Positions 1 through 10,002 of a DNA stretch of 64,000 bases are shown here, in pieces. The first letter of the stretch is position 1, and the number at the start of each line of letters is the position of its first letter. Source of the stretch: Ferribacterium limneticum (GTDB lineage: Bacteria > Pseudomonadota > Gammaproteobacteria > Burkholderiales > Rhodocyclaceae); assembly GCF_020510625.1 (NCBI RefSeq), contig NZ_CP075191.1:1216001-1280000 (forward strand), in the 5' to 3' direction. A program made the translations under genes and the position numbers. The notes under the pieces were generated by a model, which saw nothing but the letters and a program-made list of their open reading frames with translations, was not told the origin of the DNA and ran no database searches.

Positions 1-639
1 ATCGACCTTGTAAGGGGCGACGATGGCTTGGGTCGGGCAGGCGTCGAGGCAGGCCGTGCAGGTGCCGCAATGTTCCTCAACGGGGGCGTCGGGCGGCAAG
101 GGCAGGTCGGTGTAGATATCGCCGAGAAAGCGCCAGGAACCTTGCTTGGAGAGCAGCAAGGTGTGCTTGCCGCGCCAGCCGAGGCCAGCCTGGCTGGCAA
201 ATTCGACTTCCATCACCGGTGCCGAGTCGGAAAAGACGCGATAGCCGAACGGCCCGGTGATCTTGGTAATGGTGTCCGCCAACTTCTGCAGCCGGCTGCG
301 GATCAGCTTGTGATAATCACGACCCTGGGCGTAGCGCGAAATCGCCGCCTCATCCGGCTGGTCGGCGGTTTTGCGGTGTGGCAGGTAGTCGATGGCCGCA
401 CTGATGACGGTGATTGTTCCCGGATGCAGTTGCTGCGGCTGGGCGCGCAATTCGGCATGGCGGGCCATATAATCCATTTCGCCGTGGCAGCCAGCCGCCA
501 GCCATTCCCGCATTTTTTCAACGGCTGGCCCGGGTTCTGCCCGCGCCACGCCAACGGCTGAAAAGCCGAGTTGCCTGCCGGCCTCGCGGATTTTTTCCTT
601 GAGCGCCGAGTAATCCACCGTGGAGTCCTGATTGTGCAT
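1..639 (-). CDS. queG: Epoxyqueuosine reductase QueG, 3' end cut by window edge
   Basis: QueG reduces epoxyqueuosine to queuosine in tRNA, the last step of queuosine synthesis, in the cytoplasm using cobalamin and two 4Fe-4S clusters. The minus-strand frame is open from an ATG at 639 to the window edge (213 codons of a family usually near 350). The N-terminal cobalamin-binding part contains SRYAQGRDYHK and the typical block QAGLGWRGKHTLLL. Near the edge lies a ferredoxin-like cysteine motif, CGTCTACLDACPTQAI. The remaining C-terminal iron-sulfur and HEAT-like part lies outside the window. The start codon overlaps the proposed GTG start of the divergent tsaE by 6 bp. Identification rests on these motifs and is firm. 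Confidence 0.93.
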   Translation of the reverse strand, partial: MHNQDSTVDYSALKEKIREAGRQLGFSAVGVARAEPGPAVEKMREWLAAGCHGEMDYMARHAELRAQPQQLHPGTITVISAAIDYLPHRKTADQPDEAAISRYAQGRDYHKLIRSRLQKLADTITKITGPFGYRVFSDSAPVMEVEFASQAGLGWRGKHTLLLSKQGSWRFLGDIYTDLPLPPDAPVEEHCGTCTACLDACPTQAIVAPYKVD

Positions 640-1149
640 AGCCCCGATGTTACCGCCGTTTTTCAATTGCCCGATGAGGCTGCGACTCTTCGATTGGGCG
701 AGGCACTGGCGCCATTGCTGGTGCCGGGGCTGGTCATTTTCCTCGAAGGCGACCTGGGTGCCGGCAAAACCACCCTGTCGCGCGCCATGATCCGGGCGCT
801 CGGCCACACCGGTCCGGTCAAAAGCCCGACCTATTCACTGGTTGAAGTTTACGTAATTTCGAGCTTATACTTATATCACTTTGATTTTTATCGTTTCGAG
901 TCACCCGAGGAGTTTCTCGATGCGGGCTTTGATGAATATTTTAATGACACTGCGGTCTGTCTTGTCGAATGGCCGGAGCGTGCTCAGGGCTGCGTTCCGT
1001 CGCCAGACCTGCGGCTGTGTCTTCATCATGCAGGTGTCGGGCGTGTCCTCGAAGCCGTGGCAGATACACCGAAAGGGCAAGCATGTCTAAACGCGCTCAT
1101 CCAAGCCTTGGGCGCCGACAGCTCCTCCGCTATGCCGGCGCCTCGCTGA
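634..1149 (+). CDS. tsaE: tRNA threonylcarbamoyladenosine biosynthesis ATPase TsaE
   Basis: TsaE is the ATPase that works with TsaB and TsaD to make t6A37 on ANN-decoding tRNAs. The protein has a Walker A motif, EGDLGAGKTT, a switch segment KSPTYSLVE, a conserved HFDFYR and an LVEWPER block, all hallmarks of the family. GTG at 634 is preferred as start because it gives about 171 aa, close to family length, and nearly abuts the divergent queG start. An in-frame ATG at 571 would add 21 residues inside queG. The 3' end overlaps amiC by 67 bp, so the two are probably co-transcribed. Codons at 841-960 are strikingly AT-rich compared with the rest. Confidence 0.9.
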   Translation: MHSPDVTAVFQLPDEAATLRLGEALAPLLVPGLVIFLEGDLGAGKTTLSRAMIRALGHTGPVKSPTYSLVEVYVISSLYLYHFDFYRFESPEEFLDAGFDEYFNDTAVCLVEWPERAQGCVPSPDLRLCLHHAGVGRVLEAVADTPKGQACLNALIQALGADSSSAMPAPR

Positions 1150-2432
1150 TTCTTTCCGTTTCACCGATTGCCGGCGCCGCGGCCAAGCTACCGTCTGTCC
1201 TCGCCGTACGCATCTGGCCTGCAGCCGACTACACCCGCGTCACGCTCGAACACGACGGACCGCTCAAATTCACGCATTTCACCGTTGAAAACCCGGATCG
1301 CCTGGTGGTCGATATCGAAGGCGTCGAATTCAACAGCGTGCTCGACAGTCTCGCCCGCAAGGTGGCAACCGACGATCCGAACATCAAGCTGCTGCGCGCC
1401 GGCCGTTTCAAGCCGGGCGTCGTGCGCCTGGTCATGGAACTGAAAGGCAAGGTCAATCCGCAGGTCTTCACGCTGGAGCCGGCCGGCGAATACGGCCGTC
1501 GTCTGGTGCTCGACGTCTATCCGGTCAATCCACCGGACCCGATGATGGCGCTGCTCGAAGGTCGCAAGGATGCGGTCGAGCCCTTGAAGGGCGAGCCGGA
1601 TTTCCAGATTGCCGAAAAGCGGCCTGACGAGGTGACTGCCAGAACTCCCGAAAAGCAGATTGTCGAAGCGCCGGAGGTTCACACCAGCAAGAAATCCGGC
1701 AAGCCGATCGTCGACCGCTTGGTTACCATCACGCTCGACCCCGGTCATGGTGGTGAAGATCCAGGCGCCATCGGCAAGGCGGGCACCTACGAAAAGAATG
1801 TGACGCTTGAAGTGGCCCGTCGCCTGAAGGCGCGGATCGATGCCGAGCCGAACATGCGCGCCGTCCTGACGCGCGACTCCGATTTTTTCGTGCCGCTGCA
1901 GATGCGCGTGCAAAAAGCCCGTCGCGTTCAGTCGGATCTCTTCCTGTCGATCCATGCCGATGCCTGGATCAAGCCCGATGCGCGCGGTTCATCGGTATTC
2001 GTGCTTTCGGAAAAGGGCGCTTCAAGTACCCAGGCACGCCTGCTCGCCCAGAAGGAAAATCAGGCCGACCTGATCGGTGGCGTCAATATCGGCAGCAAGG
2101 ATCTTTTCCTCGCCCGTACGTTGCTCGACCTGTCGCAAACCGGCACGATCAACGACAGCCTGAAGCTGGGCAAATACCTGCTCGGAGAGTTGGGGTCGAT
2201 CAACACGCTGCACAAGGCCCATGTCGAACAGGCCGGTTTTGCTGTGCTCAAGGCGCCGGATATTCCATCGGCCCTGATCGAAACGGCGTTCATCTCGAAT
2301 CCGGAAGAAGAAGCGCGTCTCAATGACGACGCTTATCAGGAAAAGCTGGCTGGGGCGATCGTTCGTGGTATCCGGCAGTACTTCATCAAGCATCCCCCCG
2401 GGCCAAAGGCCAGGATGGCCTTGCTGAGCTAA
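1083..2432 (+). CDS. amiC: N-acetylmuramoyl-L-alanine amidase AmiC-like, Tat-exported
   Basis: This periplasmic zinc amidase cleaves the amide bond between MurNAc and the stem peptide and separates daughter cells. ATG at 1083 gives 449 aa and follows an AAAGGG ribosome-binding site. The N-terminus has a twin-arginine signal (GRRQLLR followed by a hydrophobic stretch ending near AGAAA), as in E. coli AmiC. An AMIN domain (about residues 35-155) should target it to the septum. A low-complexity linker leads to an Amidase_3 domain (about 215-435) with zinc and catalytic motifs LDPGHGGEDPG, SIHADA and LIETAFISN. It starts inside tsaE and ends 6 bp before the convergent GGDEF gene with no visible terminator between them. 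Confidence 0.92.
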   Translation: MSKRAHPSLGRRQLLRYAGASLILSVSPIAGAAAKLPSVLAVRIWPAADYTRVTLEHDGPLKFTHFTVENPDRLVVDIEGVEFNSVLDSLARKVATDDPNIKLLRAGRFKPGVVRLVMELKGKVNPQVFTLEPAGEYGRRLVLDVYPVNPPDPMMALLEGRKDAVEPLKGEPDFQIAEKRPDEVTARTPEKQIVEAPEVHTSKKSGKPIVDRLVTITLDPGHGGEDPGAIGKAGTYEKNVTLEVARRLKARIDAEPNMRAVLTRDSDFFVPLQMRVQKARRVQSDLFLSIHADAWIKPDARGSSVFVLSEKGASSTQARLLAQKENQADLIGGVNIGSKDLFLARTLLDLSQTGTINDSLKLGKYLLGELGSINTLHKAHVEQAGFAVLKAPDIPSALIETAFISNPEEEARLNDDAYQEKLAGAIVRGIRQYFIKHPPGPKARMALLS

Positions 2433-2438
2433 GTTCGC

Positions 2439-3479
2439 TCAGAACAGTTCGACTTCGCCCTTGGCGATTTCCTTGGCGGCGACTTCGCCGTCCGCGACCA
2501 GTTTTTCGTAACAATTGACCCGGTTCCGGCCGTGACGTTTGGCGTAATAGAGCGCCTCGTCGGCACGGTCGATCACGTCGGTCGGGGTGTCGCTGGGCAG
2601 CAGGGCACTGAAGCCGATGCTTATCGTGACGTGTCCGACTCGGCTGAATAGCTGCTTCTCAACATTGCTCCGGAAGCGTTCCAGCGCGGCAAGCGCAAAC
2701 TTTTCATCGGTCGGTTGCAACAAGACAATGAATTCCTCGCCGCCGAAACGGAACAACTGGTCATCGAAGCGGAAGGATTGATTCATTACCTGAGCCAGCA
2801 TGATCAGCACTTCGTCACCGATCAGGTGGCCAAAGTTGTCATTGACCAGCTTGAATTTGTCGATGTCGCAAACGGCCAGCCAGTGGTTGGCATCGGCTTT
2901 TTGGCTCCGCCGGCTTTCCTTGGCGTTACCGGATCGATTGTCGCTAGCCGCTTTGCCAAGCAATTCGAAAAGGTGCTTGTCGAAGGTTTTTCGACTGGCT
3001 AGGCCGGTCAGGGTATCGGCCTCACCGTAGTCGAGCAGCGCGATATGATTGCCAAAGTAGTCGATCAGGCCCATCAGGGTGACGCGCTGGTCGGCCGAAA
3101 ACTCTTCGGAAAGCCAGAGGTCGATCAGGTAGACCGGTTCGTTGAGCCGGATAACCGGAAAGATGACGCGGTGCGATCCATCATCAAGAACGTCGAGGAC
3201 CGCAGACAGTTCCTTGCGGCACCGATTAAGCAACGGGTCACGCTCAATCGGCTGGCAATACAGGTGTTCCGGAAGGTAGGCGTTACGGAGAAAGCGGCCG
3301 TTCGAACCGAAGCCGGCGCACGCAAACACCATCGCTTTTTTGCTGCCGGCGTAGCTGCGGTAAATGGTGACGCGTTGCGGGTGGAAAAGATCAAGCAGGG
3401 AATCCACCATGGCCTCATTGATTTCCGTGCGGTCTCGGCGCGATGAAATCTGGACGATATGGCTGATCAGCTCAAGCAT
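2439..3479 (-). CDS. Diguanylate cyclase (GGDEF) with N-terminal sensory region
   Basis: This is a predicted cytosolic enzyme making cyclic di-GMP from two GTP. The protein is 346 aa. The first 150 residues resemble a GAF-type sensory fold but match no motif I recognise, and there is no membrane segment. The GGDEF domain fills residues about 155-330, with signature GGEEF at 246-250. A textbook inhibitory site, R-x-x-D (RFDD, 237-240), sits exactly five residues upstream, so product inhibition is expected. A polar insertion of about 25 residues (roughly 174-198) separates the first helix of the domain from the CDIDKFK motif. It is convergent with amiC and divergent from ribF. The signal it senses is unknown. 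Confidence 0.9.
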   Translation of the reverse strand: MLELISHIVQISSRRDRTEINEAMVDSLLDLFHPQRVTIYRSYAGSKKAMVFACAGFGSNGRFLRNAYLPEHLYCQPIERDPLLNRCRKELSAVLDVLDDGSHRVIFPVIRLNEPVYLIDLWLSEEFSADQRVTLMGLIDYFGNHIALLDYGEADTLTGLASRKTFDKHLFELLGKAASDNRSGNAKESRRSQKADANHWLAVCDIDKFKLVNDNFGHLIGDEVLIMLAQVMNQSFRFDDQLFRFGGEEFIVLLQPTDEKFALAALERFRSNVEKQLFSRVGHVTISIGFSALLPSDTPTDVIDRADEALYYAKRHGRNRVNCYEKLVADGEVAAKEIAKGEVELF

Positions 3480-3609
3480 GAAGTGGTGCGCGGGATTCTT
3501 TGTTAGTCCGGCGGATTATAGCTAAAAGCGACTCCTGGCGTTTTGGCTATATGCGGTTTTCCTTGATACATGGCCGATGTTCTCGTATCCCTCCGGTCCC
3601 TTAGGTCGT

Positions 3610-3615
3610 TATAAT
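3610..3615 (+). promoter_or_regulatory. Candidate -10 box for the ribF operon
   Basis: A perfect TATAAT lies 26 bases before the ribF start codon, in the 162-bp gap between the divergent diguanylate cyclase and ribF. No good -35 hexamer is present at 16-18 bp spacing (the best frame reads ATCCCT), so activator dependence or a chance match is possible. Confidence 0.35.
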
Positions 3616-3641
3616 TCAACGTTTTTCCGGCCAGTTTGCCC

Positions 3642-4562
3642 ATGCGCGTCTTTCGCGGTCATTCGCGTCCCGTTCCTGCTCCCGTCGTGCTCGCCATCGG
3701 AAATTTCGATGGTGTTCACTTGGGGCATGCTGCGTTGGTCCGGCGCTTGGCCGAGGTGGCCGAAAACCGCCGGTTGGCACCTACCGTTTTGACCTTCGAG
3801 CCGCATCCGCGCGAGTTTTTTGCGCCGGAATCAGCACCGGCCCGTCTGACGACTCTGCGCGAAAAACTGGAGTTGCTGGGTGAGAGCGGCGTGGCGCAGG
3901 CCGTTATCTGTCCTTTCAATGCAGCCTTTGCCGCCCTTTCCGCTGAAGGGTTCATCGAGCAGGTGCTGGTGCGGGGCTGTCAGGTTCGTCACTTGATCAT
4001 TGGTGACGATTTCCGCTTCGGTCGTGGGCGTGCCGGCGACTTCGCTCTGCTGCAGGAGGCCGGGCAGCGTTTCTGTTTTTCCGTCGAGGCCATGGGCAGT
4101 GTCACGGTTGCCGGCAAACGGGTTTCCAGTTCAGCGGTACGCCAGGCGCTGGCGATCGGCGACATGGAGGAGGCGGCCAGTTTGCTCGGCCGCCCCTACA
4201 TCATCGATGGTCAGGTGGCGCATGGTCAAAAACTTGGCCGGCAACTCGGTTTCGCCACGGCTAACCTGCGTATCAAGCACAACCCGCTGCCGATGAGCGG
4301 GGTTTTCGCCGTCGAAGTCAGTGGTTTGGGCGACCGGCCGCTGCCTGGCGTGGCCAATCTGGGGGTGCGGCCGACTGTCGGTGGCACGCGCCCATTGCTG
4401 GAAGTGCATCTCTTTGATTTCGATCGCGACATTTATGGCGCGCACATTTCGGTTCGTTTCGTGCACAAGCTGCGCAACGAGCAACGGTTTCCCAATTTTG
4501 ATGCCCTCAAGGCGCAGATCGCGGCAGACGCCGCGGCCGCCCGGGCCTTCTTCACGCTGTGA
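3642..4562 (+). CDS. ribF: Bifunctional riboflavin kinase / FAD synthetase
   Basis: RibF phosphorylates riboflavin to FMN and adenylylates FMN to FAD. ATG at 3642 gives 306 aa, the normal family length; a TTG six bases upstream is less likely. The N-terminal nucleotidyltransferase domain carries AIGNFDGVHLGH and a later SSSAVRQAL block. The C-terminal riboflavin kinase domain holds GRPYIIDGQV, FATANL and GVANLGVRPT. It is the first gene of ribF-ileS-lspA-fkpB-ispH, an order shared with Pseudomonas aeruginosa. Only 9 bp separate it from ileS. Confidence 0.95.
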   Translation: MRVFRGHSRPVPAPVVLAIGNFDGVHLGHAALVRRLAEVAENRRLAPTVLTFEPHPREFFAPESAPARLTTLREKLELLGESGVAQAVICPFNAAFAALSAEGFIEQVLVRGCQVRHLIIGDDFRFGRGRAGDFALLQEAGQRFCFSVEAMGSVTVAGKRVSSSAVRQALAIGDMEEAASLLGRPYIIDGQVAHGQKLGRQLGFATANLRIKHNPLPMSGVFAVEVSGLGDRPLPGVANLGVRPTVGGTRPLLEVHLFDFDRDIYGAHISVRFVHKLRNEQRFPNFDALKAQIAADAAAARAFFTL

Positions 4563-4571
4563 GCACGCAAA

Positions 4572-7370
4572 ATGGCTGATTACAAAGACTCCCTGAACCT
4601 GCCGGATACCGCTTTCCCGATGCGCGGCGACTTGCCCAAGCGCGAGCCGCAATGGGTCGCCCAGTGGCAGGAGAAAAAGCTCTACCAGCGTATCCGCGAA
4701 GTCTGTGCCGGCCGCCCGCATTTCACGCTGCATGACGGCCCGCCTTACGCCAACGGTGACATTCACATCGGCCACGCGGTTAACAAGGTGCTGAAGGACA
4801 TCATCGTCCGTTCGAAGACCTTGTCCGGTTTTGATGCACCTTACGTGCCGGGCTGGGACTGCCACGGCCTGCCGATCGAGCATCAGATCGAAAAGCTGCA
4901 CGGCAAGGCCATTCCAGCCGACAAGGTGCGCGAACTGTCGCGCGCCTATGCGGCTGAGCAGGTCGAGCGCCAGAAAAAGGATTTCATCCGGCTCGGCGTG
5001 CTGGGCGACTGGGGCAATCCCTACCTGACGATGAACTTCTCGGCCGAGGCTGGTGAAATCCGCGCCTTGGGCAAGATTCTCGAACAAGGCTACCTCTATC
5101 AGGGCCTGAAGCCGGTCAACTGGTGTCTGGACTGCGGTTCGGCGCTGGCGGAGGCCGAGGTCGAGTACGAAGACAAAAACTCCCCCGCCATCGACGTCGT
5201 ATTTGAAGTCCATGAGAACCACGCCGCCAAACTGGCTGCTGCGTTCGGCCTGACGCATCTGCGCGGCCCGGCCTTTGCGGTGATCTGGACGACGACGCCA
5301 TGGACACTGCCGGCCAACGAGGCAGTCAGCGTGCATCCGGATCTGACCTACGACCTGATCGAAACCGAGAAGGGTGCCTTGATTTTGGTTCGCGAACTGG
5401 CTGACGCTGCGCTCAAACGCTACGCCCTTGAAGGCACGGTCACCGGCTCCTGCACCGGCGACAAGCTCGACCAGATTCTGCTCAAGCACCCGTTCCAGAA
5501 CCGCGATGTTGCTATCATCTGCGGAACGCACGTCACGACCGAAGCCGGTACCGGCCTGGTGCACACCGCGCCGGCCCACGGTGTGGACGACTACAACATC
5601 GGCAAGAAATACGGCTTGCCGGTGAACAACCCGGTCGCAAACGATGGCAAGTTCATCAGCACGACACCGGCGTTGTCGGTTGGCGAACTGGCTGGCAAGA
5701 CGGTCTGGGAAGCCAATCCGCTGGTGCTGCAGGAACTCGAAGCCCGTGGTCGCCTGCTCAAGAACGAGCGCATCCAGCACAGCTACCCGCACTGCTGGCG
5801 CCACAAGACGCCGATCATCTTCCGTGCGACGACCCAGTGGTTCATCGGCATGGAGAACAAGAAGAACGAGGATGCTTCGACCCTGCGCTGGATTGCCGAG
5901 CGTGCTGTCGATGAAACCCAGTTCTTCCCGGCTTGGGGCCGTGCTCGTCTGGAAGGCATGATGAAGACTCGCCCGGACTGGTGTGTTTCCCGCCAGCGCA
6001 ACTGGGGTGTGCCGATTCCGTTCTTCCTGCACAAGGAAACCGGCCAGCCGCATCCGCGTACCGCTGAGCTGATCGAACAGGTCGCCTTGCGTGTCGAAAA
6101 ATCGGGCATCGAAGCCTGGTTCAGCCTTGATGCGGCCGAACTGCTCGGTGCCGAAGCCGACCAGTACGTCAAGATGAAGGATACGCTGGACGTCTGGTTC
6201 GACTCCGGCACGACGCACTGGCACGTCATGCGCGGTTCGCATGCGGCCGAACACACCTATCCGGCTGACCTCTATCTCGAAGGCTCCGACCAGCATCGTG
6301 GCTGGTTCCAGTCGTCCTTGCTCTCCGGCTGCGCCATCGATGGTCGTGCCCCGTACAAGGCGCTGCTGACGCACGGCTTCGTGGTGGACGGCAAGGGACA
6401 CAAGATGTCCAAGTCCAAGGGCAACGTTATCGCCCCGCAGCAGGTTTCGGACAAGATGGGCGCTGACATCCTGCGTCTGTGGACGGCGTCGACCGACTAC
6501 TCCGGCGAACTGACCATTTCCGACGAAATCCTCAAGCGTGTCGTCGAAGGCTACCGCCGCATCCGCAACACGCTGCGCTTCCTGTTGGCCAATGTGTCCG
6601 ACTTCGATGCCAATGCCGACATGCTGCCGGTCGACCAGTGGCTGGAAATCGACCGCTACGCGCTGGCGCTGACCCGCGAACTGCAGGACGGCTGCCGTGC
6701 CGACTTCGACAAGTACGAATTTCATCGCGTCGTCCAGGCCCTGCAGACCTTCTGCTCCGAAGACCTCGGCGGCTTCTACCTCGATATCCTGAAGGACCGC
6801 CTGTACACGACGGCACCGAAGTCCGTGGCTCGCCGTTCGGCCCAATCCGCCCTGTGGCACATCACGCAGGCTTTCGTTCGCCTGCTGGCACCGATCACCG
6901 CCTTTACGGCCGAAGAGGTCTGGCAGGTATTGACCGGTAAGGCCGACGATTCAGTGATGTTCCATGTCTGGCATGAATTGCCGGCGCTGGCGGGTGAGGG
7001 CGATTTGCTGGCCAAGTGGGCGCTGATCCGTACTGCCCGTGCTGACGTGACCAAGGCACTCGAAGCTCAGCGCGAAGCCGGCAAGATCGGTTCAGCGCTT
7101 CAGGCTACTGTCGAAATCCATTGTGCCGGCGAGAAGTACGAAGCACTGGCGTCCCTGGGTGACGACCTGAAGTTCGTTTTCATCTGCTCGTCTACCGTTG
7201 CTGTACGTGACGACAACGAACAAGTCATCGCTACGCCGCTTGAACACGCCAAGTGTGAACGCTGCTGGCACGTCCGCGAAGATGTCGGCGCCAACGCGGA
7301 ACATCCCACCCTGTGCGGTCGTTGTGTCAGCAACCTGTACGGCGAAGGCGAGGCACGCCGCTGTGCCTAA
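4572..7370 (+). CDS. ileS: Isoleucyl-tRNA synthetase
   Basis: This class I synthetase charges tRNA-Ile. The 932-aa protein has the HIGH-type motif [10 protein letters not shown] near residue 60, a long CP1 editing domain, and KMSKSKGN near residue 612. The C-terminus has the bacterial zinc finger, [10 protein letters not shown] followed later by CGRC. All signatures are intact. A 909-codon open frame on the opposite strand (4131-6860) is a codon-bias shadow. It lies in a tight operon and overlaps the lspA start by 8 bp. Confidence 0.98.
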   Translation: MADYKDSLNLPDTAFPMRGDLPKREPQWVAQWQEKKLYQRIREVCAGRPHFTLHDGPPYANGDIHIGHAVNKVLKDIIVRSKTLSGFDAPYVPGWDCHGLPIEHQIEKLHGKAIPADKVRELSRAYAAEQVERQKKDFIRLGVLGDWGNPYLTMNFSAEAGEIRALGKILEQGYLYQGLKPVNWCLDCGSALAEAEVEYEDKNSPAIDVVFEVHENHAAKLAAAFGLTHLRGPAFAVIWTTTPWTLPANEAVSVHPDLTYDLIETEKGALILVRELADAALKRYALEGTVTGSCTGDKLDQILLKHPFQNRDVAIICGTHVTTEAGTGLVHTAPAHGVDDYNIGKKYGLPVNNPVANDGKFISTTPALSVGELAGKTVWEANPLVLQELEARGRLLKNERIQHSYPHCWRHKTPIIFRATTQWFIGMENKKNEDASTLRWIAERAVDETQFFPAWGRARLEGMMKTRPDWCVSRQRNWGVPIPFFLHKETGQPHPRTAELIEQVALRVEKSGIEAWFSLDAAELLGAEADQYVKMKDTLDVWFDSGTTHWHVMRGSHAAEHTYPADLYLEGSDQHRGWFQSSLLSGCAIDGRAPYKALLTHGFVVDGKGHKMSKSKGNVIAPQQVSDKMGADILRLWTASTDYSGELTISDEILKRVVEGYRRIRNTLRFLLANVSDFDANADMLPVDQWLEIDRYALALTRELQDGCRADFDKYEFHRVVQALQTFCSEDLGGFYLDILKDRLYTTAPKSVARRSAQSALWHITQAFVRLLAPITAFTAEEVWQVLTGKADDSVMFHVWHELPALAGEGDLLAKWALIRTARADVTKALEAQREAGKIGSALQATVEIHCAGEKYEALASLGDDLKFVFICSSTVAVRDDNEQVIATPLEHAKCERCWHVREDVGANAEHPTLCGRCVSNLYGEGEARRCA

Positions 7371-7842
7371 GGCGGCGCACTGGTATGGCCTTGCCGGCCT
7401 GGTCATCGTGCTCGACCAGATCAGCAAGTGGGTAGTGCTGGAGAACATCCGCTTCGGCGAAACGATCTATGTCGCCCCGTTCTGGAACTGGGTGCTGACC
7501 TTCAATCCCGGTGCGGCCTTCAGCTTTTTGGCTGATCAGCCGGGCTGGCAGCGCTGGTTCTTCGCATTGCTGGCGCTCGCGGTTTCCGGCTGGATCGCCG
7601 TCATGCTCCGCCAGCATTCGCAACAAAAGCTGCTCTCGCTGGCCCTGACGCTGGTCATGGGCGGCGCTTTGGGCAACGTGATTGACCGCATCCGCTTCGG
7701 CGCGGTCGTTGATTTCATTCAATGGCATGCCGCCGGCTTCTACTGGCCGGCCTTCAATGTCGCCGATTCAGCGATCACGGTCGGCGCGATTTTGCTCGTC
7801 GTCGAGCAGTTGACTGTCGCTAAACAGAAAGAGAATTCCTGA
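7363..7842 (+). CDS. lspA: Lipoprotein signal peptidase (signal peptidase II)
   Basis: LspA is the inner-membrane aspartic protease that removes signal peptides from diacylated prolipoproteins. GTG at 7363 gives 159 aa and overlaps the end of ileS by 8 bp, with a GAAGGCGAGG stretch upstream as ribosome-binding site. No in-frame ATG exists near the N-terminus. Four hydrophobic segments are visible. The catalytic aspartates are in [15 protein letters not shown] and NVADSAI. Translation is probably coupled both to ileS and to the next gene through a TGATG overlap. Confidence 0.95.
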   Translation: MPKAAHWYGLAGLVIVLDQISKWVVLENIRFGETIYVAPFWNWVLTFNPGAAFSFLADQPGWQRWFFALLALAVSGWIAVMLRQHSQQKLLSLALTLVMGGALGNVIDRIRFGAVVDFIQWHAAGFYWPAFNVADSAITVGAILLVVEQLTVAKQKENS

Positions 7843-8273
7843 TGAGCACCACCGTCCGTTCCGACAGCTTCCTGACCCTGCACTACCGGATCACCACGCT
7901 CGACGGCGAGGAATTCCTCTCCACCTTCGACATGAGTCCAGCCACCCTGCAGATGGGCGGCGGCCAGCTGGCCGAAAACCTCGAATCGGTGCTGATCGGA
8001 CTGCCCGCCCACGAACGTTTCGTCTTCGAACTCGAACCGGCGCAGGCCTTTGGCCAGCACAACGACCGCCTTGTCGAGCGCATCGCCCGCAGCGGATTGC
8101 CGGCCGACATGGAACTCAAGGAGAATTCCGTCGTCGAATTCACCGCCCCCAACGGTGGTACCTTCGCCGGCTTCCTGCGTGAGCTGGATGCCAAGCACGC
8201 CTTGTTCGACTTCAACCACCCGATGGCCGGAAAAACGATCCGCTTCGAGGTGGAAATCATCGGAATCATGTAA
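7842..8273 (+). CDS. fkpB: FKBP-type peptidyl-prolyl isomerase, SlpA/FkpB family
   Basis: A 143-aa cytosolic FKBP-like prolyl isomerase and possible chaperone. It has the short SlpA layout: FKBP strands ([15 protein letters not shown]), the GxLAENLE segment, an inserted flap with [11 protein letters not shown], and a C-terminal [16 protein letters not shown], typical of the subfamily. It sits between lspA and ispH as in P. aeruginosa and other proteobacteria. It overlaps both neighbours by one base (TGATG and TAATG), so translation of the three genes is likely coupled. Confidence 0.92.
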   Translation: MSTTVRSDSFLTLHYRITTLDGEEFLSTFDMSPATLQMGGGQLAENLESVLIGLPAHERFVFELEPAQAFGQHNDRLVERIARSGLPADMELKENSVVEFTAPNGGTFAGFLRELDAKHALFDFNHPMAGKTIRFEVEIIGIM

Positions 8274-9202
8274 TGGAAATCATCCTCGCCAACCCTCGCG
8301 GCTTCTGCGCCGGCGTCGAACGTGCTATCGCCATTGTCGAACGCGCCCTGGAAAAGTTCGGCGCCCCGATCTATGTCCGCCACGAAGTCGTGCACAACAA
8401 ATTTGTCTGCGATGACCTGCGCGCCAAGGGGGCTGTTTTCGTCGAGGAACTGGATGAGGTTCCCTCTGGCAGCACTGTGATCTTCAGCGCCCACGGCGTT
8501 TCCAAAGCCGTCCGCACCGATGCCGAAGCCCGTGGCCTCAAAGTCTTCGATGCCACCTGCCCGCTGGTCACCAAGGTCCACGTTGAGGTTGGCAAGATGC
8601 GCAACCAGACCCGCGAAGTTGTCATGATCGGCCACAAGGGGCATCCTGAAGTCGAAGGGACGATGGGGCAGAGTCAGGGCGGCATGTATCTCGTTGAAAC
8701 AGTTGAGGATGTTCACCAGCTTGTGGTGAAGGAGTCAGATCAGCTTTCTTTCGTAACCCAAACCACGCTTTCGGTAGATGACGCTACCGTGGTGATCGCG
8801 GCTCTGCAAGAACGCTTTCCAAAAATTCAAGGGCCGAAAAAGGATGATATTTGCTATGCGACCCAGAATCGGCAAGATGCGGTCAAGGCTCTGGCGGAGA
8901 TGTGCGATCTAGTAATTGTGGTTGGGAGTCCAAATAGTTCCAATTCACGTCGTCTGCGTGAAGTTGCAGCAAGTCGCGGTGTCGAGTCTTATCTTGTTGA
9001 TGGTGTGGATGAAGTGCAATTCGGGTGGCTGACAGGGAAGGTCAATGTTGGCGTAACTGCAGGTGCTTCGGCACCGGAAATTCTCGTCAAGAATGTCATC
9101 GAGTGCATCAAGGCAATGTCTGGGGCCGAAGTCGTTCAGATGACTGGAGTTGATGAGAACGTATCATTCCCACTTCCTCGCGAACTGAGCGCTGCTCAAT
9201 AG
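8273..9202 (+). CDS. ispH: 4-hydroxy-3-methylbut-2-enyl diphosphate reductase
   Basis: IspH is the 4Fe-4S enzyme giving IPP and DMAPP in the last step of the MEP pathway. The 309-aa protein has the three conserved cysteine contexts: PRGFCAGV near the start, DATCPLV in the middle and [11 protein letters not shown] further on, plus SAHGV and GSPNSSNS substrate motifs. Function appears intact. Codon use changes sharply within the gene: up to about 8640 it is GC-rich in third positions like the upstream genes, while from about 8690 it is AT-richer and matches the pilin genes that follow (see findings). Confidence 0.96.
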   Translation: MEIILANPRGFCAGVERAIAIVERALEKFGAPIYVRHEVVHNKFVCDDLRAKGAVFVEELDEVPSGSTVIFSAHGVSKAVRTDAEARGLKVFDATCPLVTKVHVEVGKMRNQTREVVMIGHKGHPEVEGTMGQSQGGMYLVETVEDVHQLVVKESDQLSFVTQTTLSVDDATVVIAALQERFPKIQGPKKDDICYATQNRQDAVKALAEMCDLVIVVGSPNSSNSRRLREVAASRGVESYLVDGVDEVQFGWLTGKVNVGVTAGASAPEILVKNVIECIKAMSGAEVVQMTGVDENVSFPLPRELSAAQ

Positions 9203-9382
9203 CAATAACCACTAATCCTCTTGCGGAAAGCAGAAGGCTGTCTCAGGGTACCGTTGGCAACCTTCGATCTCCCGCTTATCGGATATTGCGTTTAGCAGGA
9301 AAGCAATTGAGCTAACTTCTCAGAAAGCGTTATCGGAGCATTTTTTCGAGCTGCCAATCACGCGTGCAATAAATGAGGGCTT

Positions 9383-9991
9383 ATGCGCTGCCAAGAAATG
9401 CAAATGATCGGGAGTGACGTAGATAGATGCCGGGAGATGATTCCTGCGCAACCTGTTCTGTGGTCGATCCTTTTTCATGCTCTGGTGATATCAATATTCT
9501 TGGTTGGGGGCAGTACGGGTTTTCGGTATGCCTCGACCGGAGAGATGCTGTCGGTCCGTCTGCTTGCAGACCATGACCAGGAAAGTCTCGATTCGGCAAT
9601 ACCTGCTTCAAATGTTCGAAATCCATCTGTTGAAAATGTGGCGAACCAGTCTGCGCTTTCAGGTGCGCGTTTGAGCAAAATGTGGGAGGCGCCCGACCTG
9701 CTGGCAGGGAGCGAGGAGGGTTATCTGCCACCGGAGTTCCTTTCTCGCGCAGCTTTTCCGGTAGATGATATTGATCTTCAGGATATTTCCTCACCGGAGG
9801 AAGGCTCATTTCAAATGTATCTCTGGATTGACAGCCGCGGCAAGGTGACCCGTGTCGATGTACAGGAGTCCAAAGTCGCTGCTTGGTTTGTTGATCAAAT
9901 TGTTGAGCGATTTAAGAGCTCACGTTTCACGCCAGGGTTGCGGGGTGACAGGCCCGTAGCTGCCATCATGCATGTCGAGGTTGTTTTCTAG
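9383..9991 (+). CDS. TonB C-terminal-like single-pass membrane protein
   Basis: A 202-aa protein preceded by a GAGGGCTT ribosome-binding site at ATG 9383. One membrane segment (about residues 26-43) is followed by a periplasmic linker. The C-terminal region (about 145-202) resembles a TonB C-terminal domain: YLWIDSRGKVTRVDVQES, then a helix, then RFTPGLRGDRPVAAIMHVEVVF. The linker is not proline-rich, so it is not a typical TonB. Composition matches the pilin genes downstream and it points the same way, only 11 bp before fimT, so it may be part of the pilus operon. Its role is unknown. The 180 bp between it and ispH show no clear terminator or promoter. Confidence 0.65.
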   Translation: MRCQEMQMIGSDVDRCREMIPAQPVLWSILFHALVISIFLVGGSTGFRYASTGEMLSVRLLADHDQESLDSAIPASNVRNPSVENVANQSALSGARLSKMWEAPDLLAGSEEGYLPPEFLSRAAFPVDDIDLQDISSPEEGSFQMYLWIDSRGKVTRVDVQESKVAAWFVDQIVERFKSSRFTPGLRGDRPVAAIMHVEVVF

Positions 9992-10002
9992 TAGAACTCA
10001 AA

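Noticed and set aside
3563..3568. TTGATA as the -35 box for ribF
   Set aside because: It is 41 bp from the TATAAT box, too far for a sigma-70 promoter.
4131..6860. 909-codon open frame antisense to ileS and the end of ribF
   Set aside because: It mirrors a GC-rich gene with strong third-position bias, has no recognised domain and spans two genes; a codon-bias shadow.
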